This document shows positions 37,365-47,740 of a stretch of 64,000 nucleotides of DNA, in pieces. This DNA comes from Ancylostoma caninum (taxonomy: Eukaryota; Nematoda; Chromadorea; Rhabditida; Ancylostomatidae): NCBI GenBank assembly GCA_037903475.1, contig JBAJFG010000074.1, positions 744,001-808,000 on the forward strand. The letters are read 5' to 3'. Position 1 is the stretch's first letter, and each line of letters begins with the position of its first letter. Below the pieces are notes generated by a model that was given only the letters and a program-made list of their open reading frames with translations, did not search any database and was not told where the DNA came from. A program made the position numbers and the translations under genes.

Positions 37365-37790
37365 CCCTTATCCATGAAATGGATGGAATATCCCTTCCAA
37401 CCTTCACATTGCGGTCCTCTACTCTTACCGGTCAGTCGTTTTTACCTTTGTAGGTAAGTGACCAATGAAAAACTAGTTTCTCTACAGTTTCCTTCCGTTT
37501 ATTATTTCAATTTTCTGTCAACTATTGTTCGGGACCCAATTCTCGAACCAGTCAGGTCTTCGTTTCGATGCAATTTTTTTTGCAAAGCCAATGGCCGAAA
37601 AAGTAAAGGAGTTTCAATGGGATGAGAGTCGCTCAGCACCGTATCAACCGAGGTATCAATAAAAGGTGCGGATGCGCAGGCAGTCAGAGTGCCAACATGC
37701 AGACAATGCGGCGCATGGCGCAGGCCCGGAACCACTGGACTCCTCTATAATCCAGAACGCCAGTGGTTGTCGTAGGAATTTCTCTCTATA
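37365..37790. repeat. Upstream block shared by genes B and C, copy before B
   Basis: Alignable by eye with 43725-44010: both have GTCAGTCGTTT, TAGGTAAGTGA, ACAGTT, then GTGCGGATGCGCAGGCAGTC / GTGAGGGTGCGCAGACAGTC and AGAACGCCA-TG-TGGT. This shows the duplication unit extended upstream of the coding exons. It includes copy c of the dispersed motif. Confidence 0.65.
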
Positions 37791-38091
37791 AAGAAAACAC
37801 CTACCAAAGGATGAGCGTTTCCAACCTTCAGGTAGAGACGCTGCCAACAGAAATTTTGTAAATAGTTTTCAAGTTACTGGCACCCACACCTTTTGCGGGC
37901 ATGACTATCTACAGAGTTCACCGGTAATTACTATGATCATCGCGATGGCAAGCTAGTTATCCCTTGTATCATATGCTCATTTTGATTCATACTGAAAAAT
38001 GAAGTGGCAAATACTTTCGAGGTGTTCTCTCAAAAGGAAGATTTTCTTCAGATTTTTCAGATAAATTCGCTGCATTACCACAGAGTGGAAA

Positions 38092-39777
38092 ATGCTGCGC
38101 GTCATGCTTCTACTTGCTCTTTGTCAGGTACACTTAATTTCATTATTTGATGCTGATAGTCGTGAAAATTCGCAATAAGTGATAGTCAATAGACCACTTG
38201 TTAGGATTTCCCAGCACACGCTAAAAAGAAAATCCAACTCCCTTCTAACGCCAGAGTAGATAAATTACCCATAGGGCACTTTACACCGCCCACACTTCAT
38301 CGTTTAATTGCGCGCACTACAAACGCACGCATCTAGTATGAACTCCCTTCTGTGGTAAAGGATATGCCTAGAGGTAACCCTGTCGCATCTCAGACGCATT
38401 TGGGACCTCTTTCGGCAAAGCAGCTGTACAGGGTGTTTTTCCGGGAGTAAAATCGGTGCAATTGCGGACCCAGTACAAAGGCTACGTGCGAATTGCTGGA
38501 ACCTCCGCTCTCACGTAGTCTTTCAACTGAGCATTTGATCTATTGGAATGGATCAGATCGCGCGCGATGTTTACTCCGAGATAAATGCCCTGTAGCTCAT
38601 GGTTTTTGTTCACAATGTGCGTGCCACATTAACCTGTTTTCAAGAAAAATCCTTTGCAAATGGCTGCGTTTGGCGCACATCTTACGCATCTAGTTTAAAT
38701 GCTCTTGTGAGTTCCACCTCGGGGAATCGCTATTAGCAGTCAAAATTCAGAGAAGTGTAATACATTACTTTATTTTGTTGTATTTTATTGCATTTATTCT
38801 AATGTAATAATGTAAGCATGAAGTAAGAAAAATCAATAATAAAGTAATGGTAATAGTAACAAAGTAAGTAATAGTGTAAGATATTGCTGTATACGGTCAA
38901 AAAATAGATGTTCTGACAGCTCCACCTCCTCGCGCAAAACTATATTCCCAGTGAATACAGTTCAATTCCTGTAGTACTTGACCCATTTACCGTCTCTGAT
39001 AACTGTGCAGGACGAACGCAGACCAAACGGCGTAATGGTTCGAGTAGAAGCCCTAGCAGCGACGGTTATTAGTTGCTGCGATCCTCACCTTGATTGCTGC
39101 CGTCCCTCAGCAGTTGCTGCCAAAGACCTGACAGCTTGAGCAGAGGGAGGATGGCAGCAACTGGCAACTGTTGCTGCTAGGGTTTCTACTCGAACCATTA
39201 CGCCGTTCGGCCTGCGCTCGTGCTGCACAGTTATCAGAGGTACAACTGCAGTAATCCTGCACATGCAGGTAGCATCGCTATACCATCTCAAACCCGGTAA
39301 AGTTATGAATGTCGTGCTTGAGCTGAAGCACGGTGGGTACTACGACATCGAGGACCTATACGAAGATATTGAAAGAATAGTACGTGCCTTTTTTTTCTCT
39401 CCTCACCGCTAATTTCCCAACGTCTCGGCTTCTCGTTGTAGTTCCACGACTTTGGAGACGCTAACAATTTTTACTTCAATAGAAAGACGCTCAAGAGAGT
39501 GGAAGACCACGATTCGAATGGAATACTGAGGGCTAAGTTCGAACTGAAAAAAGTCGACTGCTTGAAGGTGGTGTCAGCACATTCAGCTCTGTGATAAGTC
39601 ATCACCCAACTAATCAATACTTTTCAGTTCCAAGACTTTTTGTTCACAGTCAAATCAAACAGATATCACCTTCGAAATTTACACGTCTTCTGCGGAAGCT
39701 TTTCGTTTACGTTGTGTATGGCGTTTGAATGTCCGAAAGACACGTTCCCGAACATCGTTAAGAGACTGAACAAGTGA
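38092..39777 (+). CDS. Gene B: small secreted four-cysteine protein, tandem family (four exons)
   Basis: Exons: 38092-38127, 39269-39379, 39442-39567 and 39628-39777 (TGA). All introns are phase 0, giving 140 residues. Exon 1 is the leader MLRVMLLLALCQ; exon 2 runs from VASLYHLKPGKV to IEDLYEDIERI; exon 3 from FHDFGDANNFYFNRKTLKRV to KKVDCLK; exon 4 contains VFCGSFSFTLCMAFECPKDT. The motif D-C ... C-G-x-F-S-F-x-x-C-M-x-x-x-C-P-K-D-T-F-P-N is shared with C, and looser in A. A TTTTTCAG acceptor ends at 38060, 31 nt before ATG, as in C, fitting spliced-leader addition. Intron 1 carries a fold-back (38994-39240). The function is unknown; I infer a secreted, disulfide-bonded protein, possibly a lineage-specific excretory/secretory product. 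Confidence 0.78.
38994..39240. mobile_element. Fold-back element in intron 1 of gene B
   Basis: Left CTCTGATAACTGTGCAGGAC and right, reverse-complemented, CTCTGATAACTGTGCAGCAC. Both continue into GGCGTAATGGTTCGAGTAGA. The arms are about 90 bp and highly similar, so this is a relatively young insertion ending 28 nt before exon 2. Confidence 0.8.
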
Positions 39778-39788
39778 TCGCTTGCCTA

Positions 39789-39794
39789 AATAAA
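39789..39794 (+). terminator. Polyadenylation signal of gene B
   Basis: AATAAA 11 nt after the stop codon. Confidence 0.6.
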
Positions 39795-39924
39795 ATGTTG
39801 TTTATCTGTTACTGTTGCATAAACTCGTCATGATACAGCCATCAGCAGGGAGCCTCGTTTTGTGCGCACCGTACTTGTAGAAGGAAGCGCTGCGATTGGT
39901 TGCATTCAAACAGTTCCCTGCTCC

Positions 39925-41450
39925 TCAATATCAAACTGTTCGTACGGTTTGCCCACATACAATAGCGAGCAAAAAGATTGTAACTTTTGGTTTTTTGCCT
40001 ATAACTCCATTCAAAGTAGTGCATGGAGGTTCAATTTTTTATGGGAGTTGTAAATACTCATGAGAGATGGAGAAAAGCTACATCCTCCTCATTCCATGAG
40101 CCTTCCGTTTTTTAAGATTTTTTTTCGGAGAAGTTGGAATCTATAATTTGGCACCATCCGCAGTGTTTCGCAAAATGATGTCTGCCATTGGTACCTGACT
40201 TCGCATCGATTCCATAGTGCAGAATAAACCAGGATACGACAGAAAATGTGCATGCGTTCACCATTGGCTGACATCTGCGAAGACTCTTTGAGGTTGATTC
40301 AGCAGTGATCCTTCATGGATGTTTCTGTCAGCTTGCCTCCTATCAGATCTGTTTAGAAGGGATAGGTGCTGCTAACGTTTCTATAAGTTTAGGTACAAGT
40401 ATTTGACTTCATTGCTCCCTCAACATTCCGAGATATTCCGGCTGCTTGCAATGCAGGCAGTTGTGCACATCACGGGAAATGAGTTCTGGGATTTTTTTTT
40501 GTCTCGGGTAGGAAGACACCTGAATGTTCACATAAGTGATAAAGATGCTGCATATTCTTAGAATATTGCCATGTACGTGCTGGTTCATACCCTCTCGAAT
40601 TTGATGAGGTAGGCCTGAAAAAGGCGCAATGAAATCTAGGAGACACCACCGAAGTGCGATATTGTGGCCTGGCACTTTGAAAACTGGTTAATTCAGTTCG
40701 ATTTCGGTGAAGCAAACTAAGCGAGACATTCTCAGAGCAAAAGCCTCTAGAATCACGATGAAAGTTCGCTTGTAGAACAAGGGGCCACACGCACTCGTGC
40801 TAGTGACCAGCACTCGTCACTTCGAGTAGTCCTGTTTTGATAAATTCGAGGCAGCATGAATTGTCGTGCATACGACAATATTCTAAGAATCTTGTAGCAT
40901 CTTTATCACTCAAGTGACCATTCACGTGTCTTCCTACCCGAGACAGAAAAAATTCCAGAAATTATTTTCCATGATGTGCACAATTGCCTGCATTGCAAGC
41001 AGCCGGAATAATTCGGAATTTCGAGGGAGCAATGAACTGGATCAAGCTGACAGAAATATCCATAGAGATCCCTGCTGAATCAAGCCCAAAGAGTCTTCGC
41101 AGATGTCAGCCAGATAGTGAACGCATGCACATTTTCTATCGCATGCTGGTTTATTCTGATGCGAGGTCAGATGCCAATGGCAGAGATCATTTTGCAAAAC
41201 ATTGCGGATAGTGCCAAATTATAGACTTCGACTTCTCCCAAACAAAATTTTCTTTTGAAAAAACGAGAAGCTCATAGAACGAGGAGGATCTAGCTTTTTT
41301 CCATCGCCCATGAGTTTTTAAAGCTCCTATAAAAATTTGAACCTCCATGCTTTGCCTTAAACGGAGTTAAAAGACAAAAGTTGCAATCTTTTTGCTCGCT
41401 ACTGTATGTATAGAGTTGATATGGGAAGTGGATGAGTTAAAACAAAGCGA
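39925..41450. mobile_element. Large fold-back element, ~650-bp arms
   Basis: The left arm runs 39925-40590 and the right arm 40860-41450 in opposite orientation. Shared segments include TAGCGAGCAAAAAGATTG / its complement, GCACCATCCGCAGTGTTTCG, AATGTGCATGCGTTCAC, TGCTTGCAATGCAGGCAG and TCTCGGGTAGGAAGACAC. The arms diverge by small indels, and the ~270-bp centre is unique. No transposase. It lies between genes B and C, just downstream of B. Confidence 0.8.
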
Positions 41451-41628
41451 CGGGCTTCCCCTTTCAATTACCAATCATTGGACAATGACAACACCCTACT
41501 TTCCATCGCGATGCATCATAGCCGTTCTATCTGGGTAAATGTCTATTTGACGTGACGCACGAATAATACATCCTATGTAAATTCCTAGAAAATTATGTGC
41601 TACTGAAAAAAGGTAACAGAGCAAAATA

Positions 41629-42903
41629 TTAGGTGCGTGCAAAAGTTCCGGGGCAGTTGGTGGTATTTCACCGTTCAACATCGTTTTGCTCCCTTCCTTT
41701 ACGATATCCTGCAGCCTTTTTCATGTATGCTGGTAGCCTGAAAAATCTGCTACCTATACTACTTTTGGCTCGGGTCTATGTTACAGCGTTGCTCTGTTGT
41801 GGGTGTAAAACCAATGCAATGAGCTGTGCAATAATTTGGGGAATTTCGCTTTATAAAACCAAATCTAGAAGACTAACAAGAGAAGCGACCCATAGCATCA
41901 ATTATGCGTTTGTGGAGAGCATGTTCTCTGAAACGCCAGGTGCTCGACGCTTCCTAGTAATTCTGAGCGGAAATGAGAGTCTGTAAAATGCTTCACAAGT
42001 TGGACAGAGATTTGATCATCGCAGAGGCGCCAAGAAAGAGCAGGTTGAACCAGACCTTGTGCAAAGTGCGCAAGACATTACGGGAATTGAGTCAACAATG
42101 GCTCGTAACTTGAAGAAAATCGGTAAGAAGAGGAAGATGAGCAGATGGATTTTGCGTGAGTTGAGCGAAGAGCACCAACGTCCACATTGGCAAGTCTGCA
42201 GATATTCGACCTCCAGATTTCCTAACAATTCGTTTCATGGGAAAATAGTTGTTGCTGATAGAGAATGGGTCATGTACGACAATAGGAGGAGGTCATCCCA
42301 AAGTCCGGGCTCCTGCCACCCACCTAAAAAATGGCCGAACCATCACTACCTTCTTTTAAAAAAATTTTGGCCTTTCATGGTCAGCAACGTGACTTATCTG
42401 CAATGAATTTATTTTTTAATAAAAGCACAATAATCGCCCTCTAGTATTTTCTTTTCCCTAAAATAATCACGGGAAAACACTTGAGTATATGGCCGACACA
42501 CGCGGAAATGTGTGGTCTGATCCGGCTGTGGGATGACGCACACAAGCATGTTGCAGTGTCAATCGTATAAAGAATTGGCTATTCGTGCTCCGAGATTCTA
42601 GCCTAACTTATATTACTCCTTATGTCTGCCTCTAACAGACTACTCCCATTTCTACCTTCTATGGCTTTACCTCCGTTGTAAAACTTCTGATGAACAGACC
42701 CTACTGAAAAACGACGTGTGCCACTATTACGGGTGTAGACCTGTCAAATTTTTAGCTCCCGGAAAAATCTTTTCTGTGCCATATTGGCAACATTACGCAG
42801 ATGCCAATGTTTTTTGTTTTGAACAAAATTGCTGACTTTGAGTCAAGTTATGGCGCTTTGAAAAATTAGGTGGAACTGCCCCGGAACTTTTGCACGCACC
42901 TAA
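41629..42903 (+). mobile_element. Mariner element, inactive, with TA target duplication
   Basis: Terminal inverted repeats TTAGGTGCGTGCAAAAGTTC / GAACTTTTGCACGCACCTAA are near-perfect over about 28 bp and flanked by TA (41627-41628 and 42904-42905). The length of 1275 bp is typical of mariner. Transposase remnants on the plus strand include MARNLKKIGKKRKMSRWI then LRELSEE (from about 42097), VADREWVMYDNRRR (first catalytic Asp, about 42250-42290) and LIRLWDDAHKHVAVSIV (second Asp region, about 42516-42570). These are in different frames with stops, and part of the coding sequence is lost. The ends are better preserved than the coding region, consistent with cross-mobilisation or recent insertion of an already dead copy. 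Confidence 0.88.
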
Positions 42904-42909
42904 TAGATC

Positions 42910-43288
42910 TAGGCCACATCAGATGTTCTAGTACAATGTGAATGAGCACAAATTTCAATGGCTGTTTGATTGTTATGCACTGTACATACAGGACAGACAA
43001 TGGGACCATGTTCCGCTAAGGACAATTTATAGTAGGAAACGAGGACGCTCAATCGCGAAGGATTTTTGAATACCGGTCAACGCGGTATGTGCACCCTCAA
43101 TAAAAAGAAGGTGGGACCGCCGCGAGGCCGTAAGCACGTCCGTCTGAGCTGCGCAGCTTGAATATACACTTCTCTCGGCTGTTCTAAACCTCCCGAAGTC
43201 TCTCTGGCGCTTTTCTATCTCTACCTTCTGTGAGAAGGGTCACATTATGAACAATCATAATGTATAAATAAATAAATAAATAAATGAA

Positions 43289-43323
<35 letters not shown>

Positions 43324-43720
43324 ATCTAGTACAAAGTACCCTTTAATGGGCTTGATTTTGAAGCGAGCTTTAGTGTTTTTTAAGCAAAGGCTCGAAATAT
43401 CAAAATAATAGTGGGGCCAATTGGTACTCAGTTCTCACTTGCGTCTGGCGCACTTATCCAGTCACCAATGAAGAGACTGATAATAGTGTTATCAGAGGCG
43501 TCATCGCAAGACTTGTCAATGCAAATTGGAGAAGTCAGGAGCTGGTAAACGCGAGATCTTCACCTGTATGCTGGGTCTTGAGCGCGTCTAGCCATATCTT
43601 TCACCAAAGTTGCATGCATTCCAACGCATTCTTATGAAAACATATTTGAGTTTTCAACGAGTGTCGTAATCTATCGAACGTTTCAAACCTAACAATTACG
43701 CGCGCAGACGCGTTGTACTC
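42910..43720. other. Spacer between mariner relic and gene C block
   Basis: Contains an (AAAT)n tract at 43261-43326 and otherwise unremarkable DNA. No gene is supported. Confidence 0.45.
43261..43326. repeat. (AAAT)n microsatellite
   Basis: About 16 AAAT units with one AATG interruption. Confidence 0.95.
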
Positions 43721-43724
43721 GCCT

Positions 43725-44010
43725 TATCCAGATGGTAAATGGAGTCTTCTTCTCAACTCTCCCATTGCTACCCTTCATTCTTAAAAGTCAGTCGTTTCTC
43801 CCGTTCTAGGTAAGTGAGCAACGAAGGACTGCTTTTTCGACAGTTCGATTTCGTTCATCATTTGAGTTCTTAAAACGATGAATGAAAATAAAATGTGAGG
43901 GTGCGCAGACAGTCAGAATGCCAAGACACAACGACGTGCGGCGCGGGCCCACACCAGACGCTGAAATCTTATGCAGAACGCCATTGATGGTCGGGGGTAC
44001 ACTTGAGAGA
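43725..44010. repeat. Upstream block shared by genes B and C, copy before C
   Basis: See the copy at 37365-37790. This copy ends about 90 bp before exon 1 of C, while the B copy ends about 300 bp before, so one side has an insertion or deletion. It includes copy d of the dispersed motif. Confidence 0.65.
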
Positions 44011-44097
44011 GAGGGGTCTGGGCTGGAAGGCTTATTACAAGAATGATGTCTCAGCTCTGTTTCCAGAACGAATTTCTTCATTGCTACGGATTGGAAA

Positions 44098-45018
44098 ATG
44101 CTGGGCTTCATGCTTCTACTCGCTCTCTGTCAGGTATGCCTAGATTCTTTTGGTTTCAGCAGCCTTAGCAATTCGGAACAATTGATAGTGAGTAAGTGAA
44201 TAATAACACGTTGAAGAAAATGAAATGAATATGCATTGGACGTTCAAAAACTTTTAGTTTCACCATTTTTGACGTTTCTCACAAAACCATTTTATGATTG
44301 AGAATAGCCTAGGTTTTCCAGTAGCGCGCGTGCCGTGAAGTTACAGGAGCTCTGTCTCTGTACAGGGAACTCCAAACGGACCCGGCAAGGGGCGGGACAG
44401 CGGCGCGGCTCTGTTGGGCAGAGACACAGGCGCTCTGCATGCTGGCTCTGGTTGTCTGCTTCTGCGGGCACCGTCCCTTACCCGCGTCCGTTTAGAGTTC
44501 CTCGTACTTAGGTAGCTCACCCTGCCACGAACTACGAAATAGCTACCGCTCCGATTGTACATGTCGTGGTGGAGATGAAACACACTAAGGATAAAGAGTT
44601 GGAGGATCTATACGGCAATGTGGAAAAAATGGTACGTGCTTTTATTTTCTGTCACAAGTTGTTTCTCGATATTTCAGCTTCTCGCTTTAGTTCCACAAAT
44701 ATGGAGAAACCTACGATATTCATTTCAACAGAAGGAATCTCCAGAGAGAGAAAGACTTCGACTCGCATGGATTGTACAGGGCAAAATATGGACTGATAGG
44801 AGTCAACTGCCTGGAGGTTGTGCCAGTTCGCTCCATGACAATCCTGTCAATCAATGGACACTTTTCAGCTTCAAGATTATTTCCTTGACCTCGATACAGA
44901 CACATACCCTGTTGATACTGTACATGTCAATTGTGGCCAATTTTCGTTTTCGGTATGCATGACGAATTCCTGTCCAAAAGACACATTCCCTAACTTCGTG
45001 AAAGAAGTGGACGAGTGA
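44098..45018 (+). CDS. Gene C: small secreted four-cysteine protein, tandem family (four exons)
   Basis: Exons: 44098-44133, 44512-44631, 44691-44816 and 44869-45018 (TGA). All introns are phase 0, giving 143 residues. Exon 1 is MLGFMLLLALCQ; exon 2 runs from VAHPATNYEIATAPIV to ELEDLYGNVEKM; exon 3 from FHKYGETYDIHFNRRNLQRE to GLIGVNCLE; exon 4 contains VNCGQFSFSVCMTNSCPKDT and ends KEVDE. Exon 3 and exon 4 lengths (126 and 150 nt) equal those of B. A TTTCCAG acceptor ends at 44066, leaving the same 31-nt leader as in B. AATAAA is at 45030. This is the most compact copy, with no large insertion in its introns. Donor 3 is GTTGTG, unusual but aligned with GTGGTG in B. The family function is unknown. 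Confidence 0.78.
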
Positions 45019-45029
45019 TTGCTTTCGCA

Positions 45030-45035
45030 AATAAA
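45030..45035 (+). terminator. Polyadenylation signal of gene C
   Basis: AATAAA 11 nt after the stop codon, the same spacing as in B. Confidence 0.6.
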
Positions 45036-45039
45036 TTGT

Positions 45040-46055
45040 TATTCCTCACTTGTAATTGCAAAAATTGTCAAGTTATACTCACTCACCAAAGTCTGAATTA
45101 TGGTGCAATTAGAAGTAGTTAAGTAGAAGTTCCGAATCCAGAAGTGAAGGAGGGCACAGCTGCTGGATTAGTAGCCTGGTACAGTTTCCGTTCAATTACC
45201 CAACTTCGGGATCATTTTTGGGCGAACCAATTTAACAAGGTGAGACACAAGAGCTCTCAAATTCCTTTATATGAACTGCGATAGTACATATTCCGATGGA
45301 ATTTTATCTCAACGACAAAAGTGCAGGAATAGAAATTCCAAAATTTTGAGTGTTAGTTTTACAAATTTTTCTGAAAATAAAAAATAGGGGAATCTGTAAG
45401 GGTTCGTACATCAGTAAAATCGCCATGGATTGCACTTCCCAACCATAGCTGGCATAGTGGGGAGACAGCCTTCGCGAAAGCGAAGGTTGCCCCGTCGATA
45501 GCGACGACACCGGGGGAGGGGGGGGGGGGGGGTAGGTGGGTATTTTCCTAATGTTTATTCAATGTTAATGTACTGTTCATTTATTCATTTACTTATCCAT
45601 TTACCAATTCATTTATTTACTTTTTTGTTTATTCATTTATTAATTTACTTACCTTTTAATTTATCTCTTTATTTATCCACTTATTAGTCTTTTTCTTCAT
45701 TTTAAAGAATATTTGTCTTTTTAATACTTTTATTTTCCGCTCACCTAGCGTCCGTGTGAGGAGCGGAGTGGAACGATGCTTCCTCACTTGCGTACAGTTT
45801 GTTTCCTGTGCGTGACTTTAAAGGACGCATCGATTTCCGCTTTTTAAATGAACCGCCACACAGTATCTGGCGGTTTGGTCCCGCACGGAAACCCGTTGGA
45901 CGCAGGTGAGGGAGCGCCATTGCATTCGTTCCGCAACCAAGGATGGATGGTGAGTTGGTTTTAGGTGCTTTTGGTTGTTTTTTTTTCCTAATTTTTTTAA
46001 AATATTTTTGTTATTGTAGTATGTCCTTGAAGGCGACACCCACTATAGCCGTGGA
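45040..46055. other. Spacer with exon-like frames
   Basis: 45124-45239 is open to a GTGAGA donor and reads EGTAAGLVAWYSFRSITQL; its GLVAWYSFR resembles GAAFWYFRK of the exon at 47397, but the phases do not join. 45848-45949 reads MNRHTVSGGLVPHGNPLDAG up to GTGAGT, with a matching acceptor at 46019, but the next exon stops after 15 codons. A G-run (about 45516-45533) and T-rich DNA (45540-45740) lie between. None of these is called as a gene. Confidence 0.3.
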
Positions 46056-46057
46056 TG

Positions 46058-46177
46058 TTGCCTTTAAGGATCAGCTGCGGCACGGTGTCGGCCGCTGGAG
46101 TGTTCTTTTTTTGAATGATGTTTTCATTCTCACGATAGAGTGAAGGACCAACACCGTGCCGCAGCCGCAAAGGGCAA
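46058..46177. mobile_element. Fold-back MITE, 'GCTGCGGCACGGTGT' arms
   Basis: Left TTGCCTTTAAGG then AGCTGCGGCACGGTGT; right, reverse-complemented, TTGCCCTTTGCGG then CTGCGGCACGGTGTTGG. The 120-bp element is nearly fully self-complementary at its ends. Its right end overlaps the start of the next element. Confidence 0.7.
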
Positions 46178-46412
46178 TTTATACTAGACGCGTGCGTTAG
46201 GCGCGCGTGCGTCTACATGATGAATGATAGAGTGAGCCGCACCGCCGATGCAGGTCAGACGGACGCGCTCGCGGCGATCGCACCAACTTTTAATTGAGAT
46301 CTGCATGCCCGTCTACGGACGTTCGTCACCCGCCGCGTTGACCAGTCCTGATGGAAGATCATTCGCAGGTGAATGCACGCGTCTGACGCAAGCACCCTAG
46401 TATAAATTGCCC
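46172..46412. mobile_element. Fold-back MITE, 'GGGCAATTTATACTAG' ends
   Basis: GGGCAATTTATACTAGACGC at the left; reverse complement of the right end GGGCAATTTATACTAGGGTG. CpG-rich interior. Partial relatives of this end occur at about 37059 and 38325 near gene B. Confidence 0.75.
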
Positions 46413-46974
46413 GGCACTATTCCACTTGTTCTGCCCCAAAATCTCAAAATCAAAAATTTCTGTGAAACTTCGTCTAGAGAGGTTATTTGACATGCTGATC
46501 ACGAATATCATACTCATTCTGTGTCGTAACTCCATTTGGGTAGGGTTACGGTAGGGTTCGGGTAAGTACACCATCTCACAGATTCGTCTGAATTTTTGTC
46601 TACGGGGCTTATTTGACATGCTGATTACGAATATCACACTCATTTTGCAAGTGGAACGCAATTTTGAGGTCTTTCTGTGGACGGCACTTGCCCCAACTCT
46701 ACAGTAACCTTACCCAGATGGGGTTGCGGCGCTAAACGAGTGTGATATTCGTGATCAGCATCTCAGACAATCCCCGTAGACAAAAATTCAGACGAATCTG
46801 TGAGATGATGTACTTACCCTGACCCTACCATAACCTTACCCAAATGAGGTTACGGCGCAAAATGAGTGTGATATTCGTGATCAGCATGTCAAATAACCCC
46901 CCTGGACGGGGTTTAAGAGGAATTTTTGATTTTGAGATTTTGGGGCAGAACAAGTGGAATAGTGCCAATTGCCC
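46413..46974. mobile_element. Fold-back element, ~250-bp arms
   Basis: Left GGCACTATTCCACTTGTTCT, right, reverse-complemented, the same 20 bases. Inner repeats GACATGCTGATCACGAATAT and CAGATTCGTCTGAATTTTTG occur on both arms, and on the left arm twice. Adjacent to or nesting the previous element: the GGCAATT boundary is shared. Confidence 0.8.
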
Positions 46975-46995
46975 TTATGTAATTAGTGAACTTAG

Positions 46996-47187
46996 TGCAT
47001 GGATGATGTACAGGGAACGTCAGTCACAATTGGAACTTGCGCGGACTGGAGCGCAGCAATATCTACGCGGCACGGCTGGGCGCTGTGGATGTGGGGTGTT
47101 GCGTCACCCGCGCTGCGTAGATGTTGCGGCGCTCCAGTCCGGGGGAGCTCCTGTCTTGATTGACGTTCCCTATACATCACCCATGCT
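46996..47187. mobile_element. Fold-back MITE
   Basis: Left CATGGATGATGTACAGGGAA then CGTCAGTCA; right, reverse-complemented, CATGGGTGATGTATAGGGAA then CGTCAATCA. Inner CGGACTGGAGCGC is on both arms. About 190 bp, non-coding. Confidence 0.75.
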
Positions 47188-47260
47188 AATGCAATGGGTG
47201 ATAGCTGACATCTGATAATTGCAATACATTTGCCTCTATCATGTTATCGATTTTTTTCAG

Positions 47261-47535
47261 ACCAATTTTGTTGTGACGCCCACGACTTGATGCTTACCTG
47301 TTGCGATCAGTGCACCATGTATGATACAGGATATAGTTACCAGTAGGTTTTCAATTAATTTTTCTATTTAGCTCCAAAAAATAGTTTTAATTTCAGAGAA
47401 AAAATGTTGTCGTTCTTACTCGGAATGGTATCCGGAGCCGCCTTTTGGTACTTCAGAAAGAACTTCGGAGGTGTGATGCGCATTGTGACAGAATTATACG
47501 ACGCGACAAGAGGCCAGCGATGCTCTATGCCGTAA
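47261..47535 (+). CDS. Last two exons of an unidentified gene: Cys-rich segment plus small membrane segment
   Basis: Exons 47261-47342 and 47397-47535 are separated by an AT-rich 54-bp intron (GTAGGT ... TTTCAG). The first has a strong TTTTTTTCAG acceptor and enters with two nucleotides of a split codon, so upstream exon(s) are missing from my model. It reads QFCCDAHDLMLTCCDQCTMY then DTGYSYQ and joins in frame to EKMLSFLLGMVSGAAFWYFR then KNFGGVMRIVTELYD, ending GQRCSMP-stop. The tail has one hydrophobic segment. AATAAA lies 205 nt downstream (47741). If translation instead starts at the internal ATG (47404), a 43-residue peptide results whose MLxFLLGxxxG spacing resembles the mitochondrial micropeptide STMP1. 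That resemblance is suggestive only. Confidence 0.5.
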
Positions 47536-47545
47536 GGCATAGAGC
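47522..47545 (+). other. Perfect 10-bp hairpin with stop codon in its loop
   Basis: GCTCTATGCC, GTAA, GGCATAGAGC. The TAA stop of the preceding frame (47533-47535) is inside the 4-nt loop. The stem is exact, and both the last codons and the first 3' UTR bases contribute. Confidence 0.85.
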
Positions 47546-47740
47546 GGGTGGGAGGGTGGGCTGGTGCTCTGGGAATCTCAACTGTATCCAGTGCTTATGA
47601 AGAAGAATTCAGCAATACATACATTTCTAAACTATGGGCAACTCAGCGATTTACCAACCTTACGTTTTTGTCGGTGAAATAGATGACATGACGATCAGTA
47701 GGGAGAAAAATCTTTCTTATAGTGATGTTCAAATGATAAC

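Noticed and set aside
45469..45486. CCTTCGCGAAAGCGAAGG hairpin before a long G-run
   Set aside because: A 7-bp stem is short, no gene ends here, and an intrinsic-terminator reading does not apply to a nematode nuclear locus.
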